DNA from: Mangrovimicrobium sp033283385
Lineage (GTDB): Bacteria; Pseudomonadota; Gammaproteobacteria; Pseudomonadales; Halieaceae
NCBI GenBank assembly: GCA_033283385.1
Contig: JAWMQQ010000001.1
Span: 2,604,001 to 2,668,000, forward strand
Reading direction: 5' to 3'
DNA: 64,000 nucleotides
Made by a program: the position numbers and the translations under genes. Shown here one piece after another: positions 7,519-16,376 of this stretch; within the stretch, counting starts at the first letter, position 1, and each line of letters starts with the position of its first letter. Below the pieces are notes generated by a model, which saw nothing but the letters and a program-made list of their open reading frames with translations, searched no databases and was not told the origin of the DNA.

Positions 7519-8649
7519 ATGAGCCCACAGCCAGCCGGATTCGAGTTGCTTACCGAGGACCGCGATCGCGCCGTACTGACCCTCTCCGGCGACTGGGTGC
7601 AGGGCAGCAACTACCCCGACCTGCGCCTCCTGCACGACGAACTGGCCTGCCTGGCCAGCCCGCAACTCCTGGTCGACGGTTCCGCGCTTGGCGAATGGGA
7701 TTCCGTGCTCATGGCCTTCCTGCTGCAGAGCTACAACCAGTGCCGCGAGAACAATACCGAGTTCCACAGCCACGGCCTGCCACCGACGGTCCAGCACCTG
7801 CTCACGGTGGCCACCGCGGTACCGCCGCAGCCCCCCCCCGCCGGCGACCAGCGGCCCTGGTACAACCGCATCGAAGTGGGCGCCGGCATACGCGAGATGG
7901 CGAAGCTCACCCGCGATTCCCTGGGCTTCATCGGCGAGTTGTCCATCGCCCTGTGGCGGCTGCTGCTGGGCAAGGCGAACACCCGTTTCAGTGATTTTCG
8001 CGGCTTTTGCTACGACGCCGGCCCCGACGCCTTCGCCATCATCACCCTCACCAGCGTGCTTGTGGGCATGATCCTGGCCTATCTCGGCGCCGTGCAGCTG
8101 CGCCAGTTCGGCGCGGAGATCTACGTCGCCGACCTCGTGGTGATCGGCACCCTGCGCGAGATGGGCGTGCTGATGACCGCGGTGGTGATGGCCGGCCGCA
8201 CCGGCGCCGCCTACGCCGCCCAGCTGGGGACCATGCAGACCAACGAGGAGATCGACGCGATCGTGACCATGGGCATCTCGCCCATGGAGTTCCTGGTATT
8301 ACCGCGCATGCTCGCCCTGGTGGTAATGATGCCGCTGCTGACTGTGTACGCCAACCTGCTCGGCATTATCGGTGGCGGTATCGTCGCCGGCGGCATGGGT
8401 ATCACGCCGCTCATGTACATCAACGAGGGGCAGAACGCACTGTCGCTGGTGCACCTGAACGTGGGCCTGCTCAAGAGCGTGGTCTACGGCCTGCTGATCG
8501 CGGTGGCCGGATGCCGCGCCGGCATGAACAGCGGCCGCAGCTCTGCGGCGGTCGGCCAGGCGGCGACCTCGGCGGTGGTAACCGCCATCGTCTACCTGAT
8601 CATCGCGGACGCCGGCATCAATATCATCTTCCAGCAGGTGGGCATCTGA
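7519..8649 (+). CDS. MlaE-family ABC permease with N-terminal STAS-like domain
   Basis: The 376-residue inner-membrane protein has a soluble N-terminal STAS-like domain (about residues 1-100) followed by the MlaE/YrbE permease domain. The latter shows the family stretches GTLREMGVLMTAVVMAGRTGAAYAAQLGTM and a characteristic DAIVTMGISPMEFLVLPRM region. MlaE-type permeases form the membrane part of MCE transporters that move lipids or other hydrophobic molecules across the periplasm. In the housekeeping Mla system the STAS protein (MlaB) is a separate gene; here it is fused. First gene of a tightly coupled five-gene operon; its stop overlaps the ATPase start. Confidence 0.9.
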   Translation: MSPQPAGFELLTEDRDRAVLTLSGDWVQGSNYPDLRLLHDELACLASPQLLVDGSALGEWDSVLMAFLLQSYNQCRENNTEFHSHGLPPTVQHLLTVATAVPPQPPPAGDQRPWYNRIEVGAGIREMAKLTRDSLGFIGELSIALWRLLLGKANTRFSDFRGFCYDAGPDAFAIITLTSVLVGMILAYLGAVQLRQFGAEIYVADLVVIGTLREMGVLMTAVVMAGRTGAAYAAQLGTMQTNEEIDAIVTMGISPMEFLVLPRMLALVVMMPLLTVYANLLGIIGGGIVAGGMGITPLMYINEGQNALSLVHLNVGLLKSVVYGLLIAVAGCRAGMNSGRSSAAVGQAATSAVVTAIVYLIIADAGINIIFQQVGI

Positions 8650-9431
8650 TGACCCGGCCGCATATCGAGGTCCGCGACCTGACCATGGCCTACGGCGACC
8701 GGGTCATCCAGCGCGACCTCGGTTTCGATATCAACCGCGGCGACATCTTCGTCATCATGGGCGGCAGCGGCTGCGGCAAGAGCACCCTGCTGAAGCACCT
8801 GCTGGGGCTGGTCGAGCCCGCCGCGGGGGACATCCTTTACAACGGCCGCAGTTTCGTCAACGCGGACGACGCCCAGCGCGACGCCATGCGCCGCAGCTGG
8901 GGCATTACCTACCAGTCCGGCGGCCTGTTCAGCGCCATGACACTGGCGGAGAACGTGGAGTTGCCGCTGCAGCTGTATACCCGCTACAGCGCTGCGGACC
9001 GCGCCGGCATCATCGCCTACAAGCTGGCGCTGGTCGGCCTGGACGGCTACCAGTCGTTCTATCCATCAGAGATCAGCGGCGGCATGCGCAAGCGCGCGGC
9101 GCTGGCCCGCGCCATTGCCCTGGACCCGGACATCCTGTTCTTCGACGAGCCATCCGCCGGCCTGGACCCGATCAGCTCGCGGCTGCTGGACGACCTCATC
9201 GTGCAACTGCAGGAGTCCACCGGCGCCACGGTGGTGATGGTCACCCATGAATTGCCGAGTATTTTCGGCATCGCCACCAACTCGGTCTATCTCGACGCGG
9301 CCAGCCGGACTATGATCGCCTATGGCGACCCGCGCGAATTGCGCGACCACAGCGACCAGGCCGTGGTGCGGCAATTCCTGGCCCGGCAGGCCAGCGCAGG
9401 GGACGCCGCCGCCAGCAAGGAGAAGGCATGA
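8649..9431 (+). CDS. MlaF-like ATPase of an MCE transporter
   Basis: The 260-residue ATP-binding protein has Walker A GGSGCGKST at 38-46, a Q-loop (TYQSGGLFS), the signature SEISGGMRKR, Walker B ILFFDEPSAGLDP and the H-loop VTHE. The QSGGLFS and GGMRKR forms are those of MlaF/Ttg2A-type ATPases. The start at 8649 shares one base with the permease stop (TGATG), which indicates coupled translation. It should energise the adjacent permease. Confidence 0.93.
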   Translation: MTRPHIEVRDLTMAYGDRVIQRDLGFDINRGDIFVIMGGSGCGKSTLLKHLLGLVEPAAGDILYNGRSFVNADDAQRDAMRRSWGITYQSGGLFSAMTLAENVELPLQLYTRYSAADRAGIIAYKLALVGLDGYQSFYPSEISGGMRKRAALARAIALDPDILFFDEPSAGLDPISSRLLDDLIVQLQESTGATVVMVTHELPSIFGIATNSVYLDAASRTMIAYGDPRELRDHSDQAVVRQFLARQASAGDAAASKEKA

Positions 9432-10390
9432 GCGAGAAACCGCGCACCGTCGCCATCGGCGCGTTCGTCGCAGGCGCAATACTGATTGCCGTCACCGCGG
9501 TGATCTTCGCCCTCGGCACCGGCTTCGGCAGCGAGCGCAACAAGGTGGTCATGGTATTCGAGGGCTCGGTCAAGGGCCTCAACGTGGGCGCGCCGGTGGC
9601 ACTGCGCGGGGTGCAGGTGGGCCAGGTCACCCGCATCGAGCTGGTGCTGGACTCGCAGAGTTCTGAACTCACTACCCTGGTCGAGGCGGAAATCAGCGGC
9701 GACAACCTGCGCCGCACCGAGGCCATTCCGGAGAACCTGGTGCAGGAGCTGATCCGCAAGGGTATGCGCGCCCAGCTCAACACCCAGAGCCTGCTCACCG
9801 GCCTGCTCTACGTGCAGCTGGATTTCCACCCGGAAAGCAAGATCAAGATCGCCGATATCGACTCGCCGTACCTGCAGATTCCCACCATTCCAACCGGCCT
9901 GGAAAAACTCACCCGGGAACTGGAATCCCTGGACCTGGTAAAAATGGCCGGCGATATGGAAACCATCGCCAGTGGCATGGCCGCCTTCGTCGGCAACGAG
10001 GACTTCCAGCAGCTGCCGGGGCAGTTGCGCGAGACCATCGCCTCGCTGCAGACTCTCAGCGCACAGCTGCAGACCCAACTGGGCAGCACCGGAAACCGGC
10101 TGGATACGCTGCTGGACAACGCCAACGGCACCATGGCGACCGCCAATACCGAGCTGCCGCAGCTGGCCGAACTGACCCGCCAGAACCTGGAATCGCTGCA
10201 GCAGGCGATCACCGCATTCGAGAAAGGAATGCTGCAGTTCCAGGGGCTTGTGGATTACGATTCCAACACCGTCTATGAACTGAACAAGGCGCTGCAGGAA
10301 CTCGGCAAGGCCGGGCGCGAACTGCAGCAACTGGGGCGCACCCTGGAGGAACACCCGGAGTCGCTGTTGCGGGGGAGGAGCGATGACTGA
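9428..10390 (+). CDS. MCE-domain periplasmic protein (MlaD-like)
   Basis: The 320-residue protein is anchored by one N-terminal transmembrane segment (about residues 10-32). An MCE domain follows (about 38-115; VFEGSVKGLNVGAPVALRGVQVGQV). The rest, about residues 150-320, is largely helical and Gln/Leu-rich, suggesting a coiled-coil extension that could form a hexameric tunnel as in MCE proteins such as PqiB. The start overlaps the ATPase stop (ATGA). It has a single MCE domain, as MlaD does, but a much longer C-terminal helical part, so it is not the housekeeping MlaD. Confidence 0.9.
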   Translation: MSEKPRTVAIGAFVAGAILIAVTAVIFALGTGFGSERNKVVMVFEGSVKGLNVGAPVALRGVQVGQVTRIELVLDSQSSELTTLVEAEISGDNLRRTEAIPENLVQELIRKGMRAQLNTQSLLTGLLYVQLDFHPESKIKIADIDSPYLQIPTIPTGLEKLTRELESLDLVKMAGDMETIASGMAAFVGNEDFQQLPGQLRETIASLQTLSAQLQTQLGSTGNRLDTLLDNANGTMATANTELPQLAELTRQNLESLQQAITAFEKGMLQFQGLVDYDSNTVYELNKALQELGKAGRELQQLGRTLEEHPESLLRGRSDD

Positions 10391-11003
10391 AATGCACCGG
10401 GTATTGAACAAGGGCCTGGCCGCCGTGATCCTGCTGGCGGTACTGGCAGGATGCGGCTCCACCCCCAACAGCAAGCACTACATCCTGCGCGCGCGGCAAT
10501 TGCCGCCGCAAGCGGACAGCACGCTGTCCGTGGGTGTGGGCCCGATCGAGGTGCCGGAATACCTGCAGCGCAACTCGCTGGTGTTTTCCAGCGGCGACAA
10601 CCGGGTCAACCTGGCCCACACGCAGCGCTGGGCGGAGCCGCTGGAAGACGGCATCGCGCGCGTGATCACCCTCAACCTCGCGGGGCTGCTGCAGACACAG
10701 GACATCCGCCCCTATCCCTGGCACCCGGACCGCCGGCCCGACTTCGCCCTGAAGCTGCGCGTGCTGGAACTCGAAGCGTCGCCGCAAAGCGCGCGGCTGG
10801 TGGCCGAGTGGCTGGTTTACGATCCCGCCGAGGACGTTCCCCTGAACCGGCGTATCGCGCAATTCGAGGAACCCCTGTCCAGCGACGGCGATGACGCCGA
10901 TGCCGTCGCCCGCGCCTACAGCGACCTGTTCTACCAGCTCAGCGAAGCCGCCGCGACAGCAATAAGTGCGGCCGCAGCACATTCCACACCTGCCAAGGAG
11001 TAA
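10383..11003 (+). CDS. PqiC-like lipoprotein of the MCE transporter
   Basis: The 206-residue product carries a lipoprotein signal with LAVLAGC (Cys24) and the domain of ABC-type transport auxiliary lipoproteins (PqiC/DUF330), including the HYILRA start and IEVPEYLQRNSLVF region. Such proteins sit at the outer membrane or bridge to it. It overlaps the MCE gene by eight bases. The order permease-ATPase-MCE-lipoprotein is that of LinKLMN, the MCE system needed for gamma-hexachlorocyclohexane use in Sphingobium, which also ends with a lipoprotein. Confidence 0.85.
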   Translation: MTEMHRVLNKGLAAVILLAVLAGCGSTPNSKHYILRARQLPPQADSTLSVGVGPIEVPEYLQRNSLVFSSGDNRVNLAHTQRWAEPLEDGIARVITLNLAGLLQTQDIRPYPWHPDRRPDFALKLRVLELEASPQSARLVAEWLVYDPAEDVPLNRRIAQFEEPLSSDGDDADAVARAYSDLFYQLSEAAATAISAAAAHSTPAKE

Positions 11004-11007
11004 CCCG

Positions 11008-13422
11008 ATGACCACCCCGCCCGCTTCGCGCCCAATTACCGCCGCGTTGTTAGCCGCGGTAAGCCTGGCGCCCACCGCCGTGCTGCGCGCCCAGGAGCAA
11101 GCTAGCGAAAACAGCAACACCCGCGGTTACCAGTTGCAGGTCGAGGAGGTCATCGTCACGGCGCAGAAGCGCGAACAGGACTTCATGACGGTGCCGCTGG
11201 CGGTGGACGCCTTCACCGCGCAGGACCTGGTCAACACCGGTGCGGAGACCATACAGAACATCGACAAGTTCATGCCCGGCGTGGATATCAGCTCCACCGA
11301 GGGCACCTCGACGCAGGTCGGTATTTCAGTTCGCGGGGTGAGCGCCATCAATATCAGCTCCGGCCAGGACCCGTCGGTGGCCACTTTCTACGACGGCGCC
11401 TACATGCCGCGCGCGGTGACATCGATTCCCTTTACCGACATCCTGCGAGTGGAAGTCCTGAAGGGGCCGCAGGGCACCCTGTTCGGCCGCAACTCCACCG
11501 CGGGCGTGATCAACATCGTGCCGAACAAACCGGCGCAGGAGTTCGAGGGCTTCCTCAAGGCGCGGCTGGGCAACCACGACCTGCAGCGATACGAGGCGAT
11601 GGTCAATGCGCCGCTGGGCGACGAGCTGGCGGTACGCGCCAACCTGTTCACCCACAAGCGCGACGGTTTCACCAAAAACGTCGACGGCGGCGACGATTTC
11701 CGCGACGAGGGTTTCAGTGCCGCCCGCGGCGCCATGCTCTGGACGCCCGGGGACGACACTTCCATCCAGCTCGCGGCGGACTGGGAAGACCGCAACGAGA
11801 TGCCACGCGCGGGCATCGGCGTCAGCAAATACGCCTACCAGGGCAGTACCGACCCCTTCCGCAGCAAGGACCAGCACGACGTGGTCGGCGGCGAGGAGGA
11901 GACACGCAAGATGTATGGCGTGTCCGCGCAGCTCGAACAGGGACTCGCCGAGGGCTGGAGCCTGTTCGGCATCGTCAGCTACCGCGACTGGAAGACCACC
12001 AACCTCGAGGAGGAAGACGGCACCCCCGACCCGCGCCGCTACGTGGATACCAACAATATCGAGGACTCGGACATCTTCTACACCGAGTGGCGGGTGAATT
12101 ACGACAGCGGCCGGTACAACCTCGTGGCCGGCGCCAACTACAGCCGCGAGGATGTCTACCAGCGCACCGACATCGGCCTGAAGACGGACTCCTACATGCA
12201 GTTCGTCAGCCTGGACCTGTTGCCGGAGATCGGCATCGAGCCAACACAGGATACCCATGCCTGGGATATCTTCCCCAATTCGCCGGATTCCTTCTGGCTT
12301 GGAGTCTCGGACCTCGCCGGGGTCGCCGTACTGCCGCCGTCGTTCGCCGGGCAGTACTTTACCGAGACCATGGACAACACCGGCGACTTCGTCAACTGGG
12401 GTGTGTTCGCGGACCTGCGCTACCAGCTAACCGACACCATCGGGCTCACCGGCGGCCTGCGCTACAGCTACGACGAGAAGGACTACTCCTGGCAAACCTT
12501 CCGGGAAAACGTGAACTGGCCGGTGCAACCTGCGCGGGTACAATACGACCCGTCCGTACTCGGCGTGCCAGCGTCGGCCTATTACGACAAGTACGAGGAT
12601 TCGGACGACTGGCACCGCGTTACCGGGCGCGCGGTACTGGACTGGCAGTTCAGCGAAAATGCCATGGCCTATCTCTCCTACGCCACCGGCTACAAGTCGG
12701 GAGGCTTCGACGGCCAGAGTTTCGGCGCCCTGCTCTCCGGCTCCTTTGACCCGGAGGACATGACCAGTATCGAGCTGGGACTCAAGGGTGATTTCTTCGA
12801 CACTCGCCTGCGCACGGAAATCGCGCTATTCCACCAGGAACTGAATGACCGCCAGCAGCAGCTCGAGGTGAAGGAGGGTCCCGACGACCCGGCTGCGGGC
12901 CCGGGCATCGTCAGCAGCGACGACACCACCGACGGTGTGGAAATCTCCGTCACCTGGAATGTGCTGGAAACCCTGCGCCTGGCCGCGCTGACCACCTACC
13001 GGGATACCCAGTCAGAGCGGCAGGCCTATTTCAACTCCGCGGGCGAGCCCGCGGGCGGCGACAAGCAATCCGGCAACACCAACAACGATTACACCCTGGT
13101 GCTGGACTGGACGCCCGCCATCCCGCTCGGCTATTTGCTGGTACACATGAGCTACGAGTTCAACGAGGACCCCGGCCCCGACTCCGATACAGCGATCTTC
13201 GCCACCGGACCGTGGTACTTCAAGGACCACAAATGGCTCAGCGCGCGCGTGGCCTGGTCGAACGAGGCCGAGAACATCGAGATCGCACTGTGGGGGGATA
13301 ACCTGCTGGACGAGGAGTACGCAGACAATCCCGGCGGGCTTGCCGCCGACACCCTGGGCGTACCCATTACCACCCCGTACGACACGATCACGTACGGCGT
13401 CGACCTGCGCTACTCCTTCTAA
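11008..13422 (+). CDS. TonB-dependent outer-membrane receptor
   Basis: The 804-residue protein has a signal peptide ending near LRAQ, a TonB-box-like EEVIVTAQKRE (about residues 39-49), a plug domain with VEVLKGPQGTLFGRNSTAG and a 22-strand-type barrel ending in aromatic YGVDLRYSF, the outer-membrane sorting terminus. The QGTLFGRNSTAGVIN form is typical of large receptor families of marine and sphingomonad bacteria that take up unknown organic substrates. AAGGAG precedes the ATG at 11008, which lies only 4 bp after the PqiC-like gene, so receptor and MCE transporter appear to be one operon. Confidence 0.93.
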   Translation: MTTPPASRPITAALLAAVSLAPTAVLRAQEQASENSNTRGYQLQVEEVIVTAQKREQDFMTVPLAVDAFTAQDLVNTGAETIQNIDKFMPGVDISSTEGTSTQVGISVRGVSAINISSGQDPSVATFYDGAYMPRAVTSIPFTDILRVEVLKGPQGTLFGRNSTAGVINIVPNKPAQEFEGFLKARLGNHDLQRYEAMVNAPLGDELAVRANLFTHKRDGFTKNVDGGDDFRDEGFSAARGAMLWTPGDDTSIQLAADWEDRNEMPRAGIGVSKYAYQGSTDPFRSKDQHDVVGGEEETRKMYGVSAQLEQGLAEGWSLFGIVSYRDWKTTNLEEEDGTPDPRRYVDTNNIEDSDIFYTEWRVNYDSGRYNLVAGANYSREDVYQRTDIGLKTDSYMQFVSLDLLPEIGIEPTQDTHAWDIFPNSPDSFWLGVSDLAGVAVLPPSFAGQYFTETMDNTGDFVNWGVFADLRYQLTDTIGLTGGLRYSYDEKDYSWQTFRENVNWPVQPARVQYDPSVLGVPASAYYDKYEDSDDWHRVTGRAVLDWQFSENAMAYLSYATGYKSGGFDGQSFGALLSGSFDPEDMTSIELGLKGDFFDTRLRTEIALFHQELNDRQQQLEVKEGPDDPAAGPGIVSSDDTTDGVEISVTWNVLETLRLAALTTYRDTQSERQAYFNSAGEPAGGDKQSGNTNNDYTLVLDWTPAIPLGYLLVHMSYEFNEDPGPDSDTAIFATGPWYFKDHKWLSARVAWSNEAENIEIALWGDNLLDEEYADNPGGLAADTLGVPITTPYDTITYGVDLRYSF

Positions 13423-13462
13423 GCGCGCTCTGCGCGCGATCGCCCGTGTAACGGGCTCCTAC
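13423..13462. repeat. REP-like palindromes between convergent genes
   Basis: Starting directly after the TonB receptor stop is a truncated unit (GCGCGCTCTGCGCGCGAT), then a complete unit ending GGGCTCCTAC. The terminal CTA is the reverse complement of the TAG stop of the convergent SRAP gene. It belongs to the GTAGGAGC family found at four further sites in the window and probably acts as the shared 3' end of the two genes. Confidence 0.85.
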
Positions 13463-14151
13463 GGAGCCGCGTCCAGAAACACCGGCTCGCCCTCGCCGCG
13501 CATCAGCTCGACATCCTTGTTGCGGGCGTTGTTGACCGCCTTTGGCAGCGGCCGCAGCGCCCAGGCGCTCTTCAGCGCACTGCGGAAGATCGGGTCGCCC
13601 GCCTCTATCGGCTGCGTATTGTCCAGCCAGCGCTCCTGCTCATCTCCTGCAAGAAATACCGGCATACGCAGGTGCCAGGGCTTGAACGCCTCGGCGGCCG
13701 CAGTGGTGACCACGGTGCAGGTGAGCAGCTCCGAGCCATCGCCATTCCACACATCCCACAGGGCGGCCGCGGCGAAAGCACCCTCGGCGTTTTCCACCAG
13801 CCAGGCCTGCTTGTTGCCGGCCTCCGTGCGCCACTCGATAAAACTGCTCATCGGCACGATGCCGCGCTGGCGCTTGAAGGGCGTGCGGAAAGCGCGGCTG
13901 CTGGCCAGGGATTCCGCGCGGGCATTGAACATGCTGTATTTCTGGTCGACCGCGGGCGCCCAGGAGGGCGTCAACCACCAGCGTGCCGCGTCGATGTGGC
14001 TGCCGCGGCCATCTCCGCCGTCGCGGCGCAACAGCGGCACCGCGTCCGTAGGCGCGATATTGGTCCGCGTCGGCAGGTCCAGGTCGATACCGAGGTCGCG
14101 CAGCAATTGCTGCAGCCCCGGGGAGTCGATGACATTGAAGCGTCCGCACAT
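13459..14151 (-). CDS. SRAP-domain (HMCES/YedK) abasic-site DNA-protein crosslink protein
   Basis: SRAP proteins form a stable thiazolidine crosslink to abasic sites in single-stranded DNA through the N-terminal cysteine. This 230-residue protein has the required MCGRF start (Cys2), FNARAES at 75-81, FIEW with Glu106, and the conserved His160 in WHLRMP. All active-site residues are present. Cytoplasmic, apparently monocistronic. Its last codons, CCG TAG GAG, come from the adjoining REP unit, so the C-terminal Pro and the stop may be REP-derived. Confidence 0.92.
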   Translation of the reverse strand: MCGRFNVIDSPGLQQLLRDLGIDLDLPTRTNIAPTDAVPLLRRDGGDGRGSHIDAARWWLTPSWAPAVDQKYSMFNARAESLASSRAFRTPFKRQRGIVPMSSFIEWRTEAGNKQAWLVENAEGAFAAAALWDVWNGDGSELLTCTVVTTAAAEAFKPWHLRMPVFLAGDEQERWLDNTQPIEAGDPIFRSALKSAWALRPLPKAVNNARNKDVELMRGEGEPVFLDAAP

Positions 14152-14244
14152 GGGGGCACTGTGCCCAAAAGCCGCTCGCGCGGCAACGTCTATACGACGC
14201 TTGCGCCGCGCGGCCGAAAGGCCGCAATCACGGTGAGCATTGGC

Positions 14245-14673
14245 TCACGGAGTCTTGCGCTCCACTGCCACCTGCATCAACCAGGCGATGAGGTCGGCGC
14301 GGTCCTGCGGGTCGGGCACACCCAGGCTCATCATGCTCGAGCCCGGGTAGAAGCGCATCGGGTCTGCGAGCCAGTTGTACATCAGCTTTGGTGTCCACAC
14401 GAATTGCGCGTCGCGGAAGGTGGCGGAGTACGCGGGAAAATCCGCCTGCGAACCGACGACCCTGCCGAAGATGCCGGCGAGGTTGGGCCCGAGGCCGGTC
14501 GGCCGGGCTGGATCGAGCGAGTGGCAGATGCGGCAGGGGCCGAAAACCACGCGGCCGCGGTCGGGCTCGGCCAGGTCGAGGCGATGGGCGAGTTCATCCG
14601 CCGACAGCGGCGCGGCCAGCAGGGCGAGCGCCAGGCCGCATCCGTGCGCGGCAGCGCGCAGGCCGGGAATCAC
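14245..14673 (-). CDS. Exported monohaem c-type cytochrome
   Basis: The 142-residue protein has a signal peptide (residues 1-25, ending LSADE) and a single haem-attachment motif CRICH at 47-51, as in class I cytochromes of the cytochrome c2/c550 type. A Met-rich SSMMSLGVPDP stretch near residue 112 probably gives the sixth ligand. Its start overlaps the stop of the upstream flavoprotein gene by four bases, so it is the likely electron acceptor of that enzyme in the periplasm. The pair resembles a flavocytochrome c split over two genes. Confidence 0.88.
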   Translation of the reverse strand: MIPGLRAAAHGCGLALALLAAPLSADELAHRLDLAEPDRGRVVFGPCRICHSLDPARPTGLGPNLAGIFGRVVGSQADFPAYSATFRDAQFVWTPKLMYNWLADPMRFYPGSSMMSLGVPDPQDRADLIAWLMQVAVERKTP

Positions 14674-16172
14674 AGGACCCCCGCCGCCGCGCGCCCGGCG
14701 CGGCGTCCGAAGAAGGTGGCGTCACCCAGCGACAATCCGCTGGCGAGGAAGGGAGCCGTTGGCAAGCCGGCGGCATTGCGCCCCGCCGCGAACAGGCCGG
14801 GAATCGCCGCGCCGAAGCCGTCCAGTACTTCGCAGCGAATCGAGGTGGCGAGGCCGCCGAGCGTGAAGGCCGGAAAGAACGCCCGGTCCCCGCTCACCGC
14901 CCAGGCGCGGTAGGGCGGCCCCTGCAGCGGGCGCAGGTAGGCAGCGGACTTGCGAAACTGCGGGTCTTCGCCGCGCCCCGCATAGCGGTTGTAATAGGCC
15001 ACACTCTGTTGCAGCGCCCCGCGCGGCAGGTCCAGCGCCTGCTCGATGGCGCCGATGGTACTGCCCTTCGCGGCCAGCGGAAAATCCGCCTGGTTCTCCG
15101 GCAGCGCGCCGGCGGCATCGGTGACCAGCCAGGCGCGGCCGCGCTGTTCGTAAGTGATCGCGTGGCCGATGGAGCCGGCCCAGGCATCCTCGGCAATGAA
15201 ACGCTGCCCCCAGGCGTTTACCAGCAGCCCGCCGAGCGCGCCGCCGGAGGCATCCAGCAGTGTGCTGGCAAAGCCCTCGTCCATGCGCAGCGCGGCGGCC
15301 CCGGCCGCAATGCCCATGCAGATGCCGGTGCCGAGTTCGCCGGCACCACCCCAGGGTGTCGCGCAGTCGTAGAGCCGCGGGGCGTACTGCCGCACCATGT
15401 CGCGCTGCTGGATGAACCCGCCGCTGGTGAGGACCACCGCGCGCAGGGCACGCACATGCAACAGGCCGCGCGCGCTGCTCACCGCGACGCCGGCTACCTT
15501 GCCATTGCCTTCCAGCACCAGGCGCTCGGCGCGCACTCCGGTGCGCAAGCGGACGCCCAGCGCGGCGGCACGCTTCAGCAGGTGCTGCATCAGGACCGCG
15601 CCGCCGGTGGTACCCGGCACGCCCGGGACATGCCCGCGCGGCGCTGGCGCCGCCACTTCAGAGGCGGGCCAGTCCCTCTCGGCACCGCTGTAGAACAGCG
15701 ACTCGTCGCCGGCGGGCAAGCCGCGGCCCCCGCTGAGGCGCTGGCTGTAGGGAATACCCTGGGAAACCAGCCAGTCGAAGTGCGCGGGGCTCTGCTCACA
15801 ATACAGGCGGATTTTTTCCAGCGGCGGATTGGGCCCGCCGGCGCGGGAAAGAAACTTGATCATGGCGTCGGTACTGTCCTCGACACCGAGCGCACGCTGT
15901 AGCGCTGTGCCGCCGCCTGCGTAGACCACACCGCCGCACAGGCCCGATGCCCCGCCGGGTTCGGCGAGGGATTCCAGCAACAGCACACTGGCGCCGGCCG
16001 TCGCGGCCTCGATCGCGGCACAGGCGCCCGCAGCGCCGGCGCCCACCACCACCACGTCGGCGCTGAGGTCCCAGTCCTGCGCATTGGCGCGCAGCGGTGC
16101 GCTCGCGGCGGCCAGCGCGGCCAGCCCGCCCGCGGCTGCGAGCAGTTGGCGGCGTCCGATGCCGTCAGTCAT
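14670..16172 (-). CDS. Tat-exported FAD-dependent dehydrogenase (fumarate reductase/ketosteroid dehydrogenase-like)
   Basis: The 500-residue protein begins with a twin-arginine signal (GRRQLLAAAGG followed by an Ala-rich hydrophobic stretch to about residue 31). A FAD-binding Rossmann motif follows, VVVVGAGAAGACAA at 40-53, and the C-terminal part ends in the flavin motif LFAAGRNAAGL...FLASGLSLGDATFFGRRAG. This is the FAD-binding-2 family of flavocytochrome c fumarate reductases and 3-ketosteroid delta-1-dehydrogenases. The substrate is not predictable from sequence alone. The gene is coupled to the c-type cytochrome gene, so oxidation of an organic substrate with cytochrome c as acceptor in the periplasm is plausible. 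Confidence 0.85.
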   Translation of the reverse strand: MTDGIGRRQLLAAAGGLAALAAASAPLRANAQDWDLSADVVVVGAGAAGACAAIEAATAGASVLLLESLAEPGGASGLCGGVVYAGGGTALQRALGVEDSTDAMIKFLSRAGGPNPPLEKIRLYCEQSPAHFDWLVSQGIPYSQRLSGGRGLPAGDESLFYSGAERDWPASEVAAPAPRGHVPGVPGTTGGAVLMQHLLKRAAALGVRLRTGVRAERLVLEGNGKVAGVAVSSARGLLHVRALRAVVLTSGGFIQQRDMVRQYAPRLYDCATPWGGAGELGTGICMGIAAGAAALRMDEGFASTLLDASGGALGGLLVNAWGQRFIAEDAWAGSIGHAITYEQRGRAWLVTDAAGALPENQADFPLAAKGSTIGAIEQALDLPRGALQQSVAYYNRYAGRGEDPQFRKSAAYLRPLQGPPYRAWAVSGDRAFFPAFTLGGLATSIRCEVLDGFGAAIPGLFAAGRNAAGLPTAPFLASGLSLGDATFFGRRAGRAAAGVL

Positions 16173-16376
16173 TTGTCGCCCTGTATTTCATTATGGTTCT
16201 GCTATCCGTCGATCCCGGAGTCTGCTCGATCCAGCGCCGGTAGTGTACCGCCTCAACAGGACCGCCTGTCGAAAAACCACGGGGAAAACATGGTTTTCGC
16301 CGCCTTGTTGAAATGCGAGACCCCTGTTCTATACTTTGCCAAACCCCTTTCCTATCACCGCAACCCGGTACTGACT

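Noticed and set aside
7519..11003. The MCE operon as the housekeeping mlaFEDCB locus
   Set aside because: It lacks mlaC and a separate mlaB, has a STAS-fused permease and ends with a PqiC-like lipoprotein and a TonB receptor.
14152..14244. GCGGCCGAAAGGCCGC hairpin as a rho-independent terminator
   Set aside because: A stable stem is present but no T-run follows on either strand; it may only be a pause or mRNA-stabilising hairpin.
14388..15902. A 504-residue plus-strand frame over the flavoprotein gene
   Set aside because: Antisense shadow with Arg/Ala-rich low-complexity composition; the minus-strand product has a Tat signal and FAD motif.
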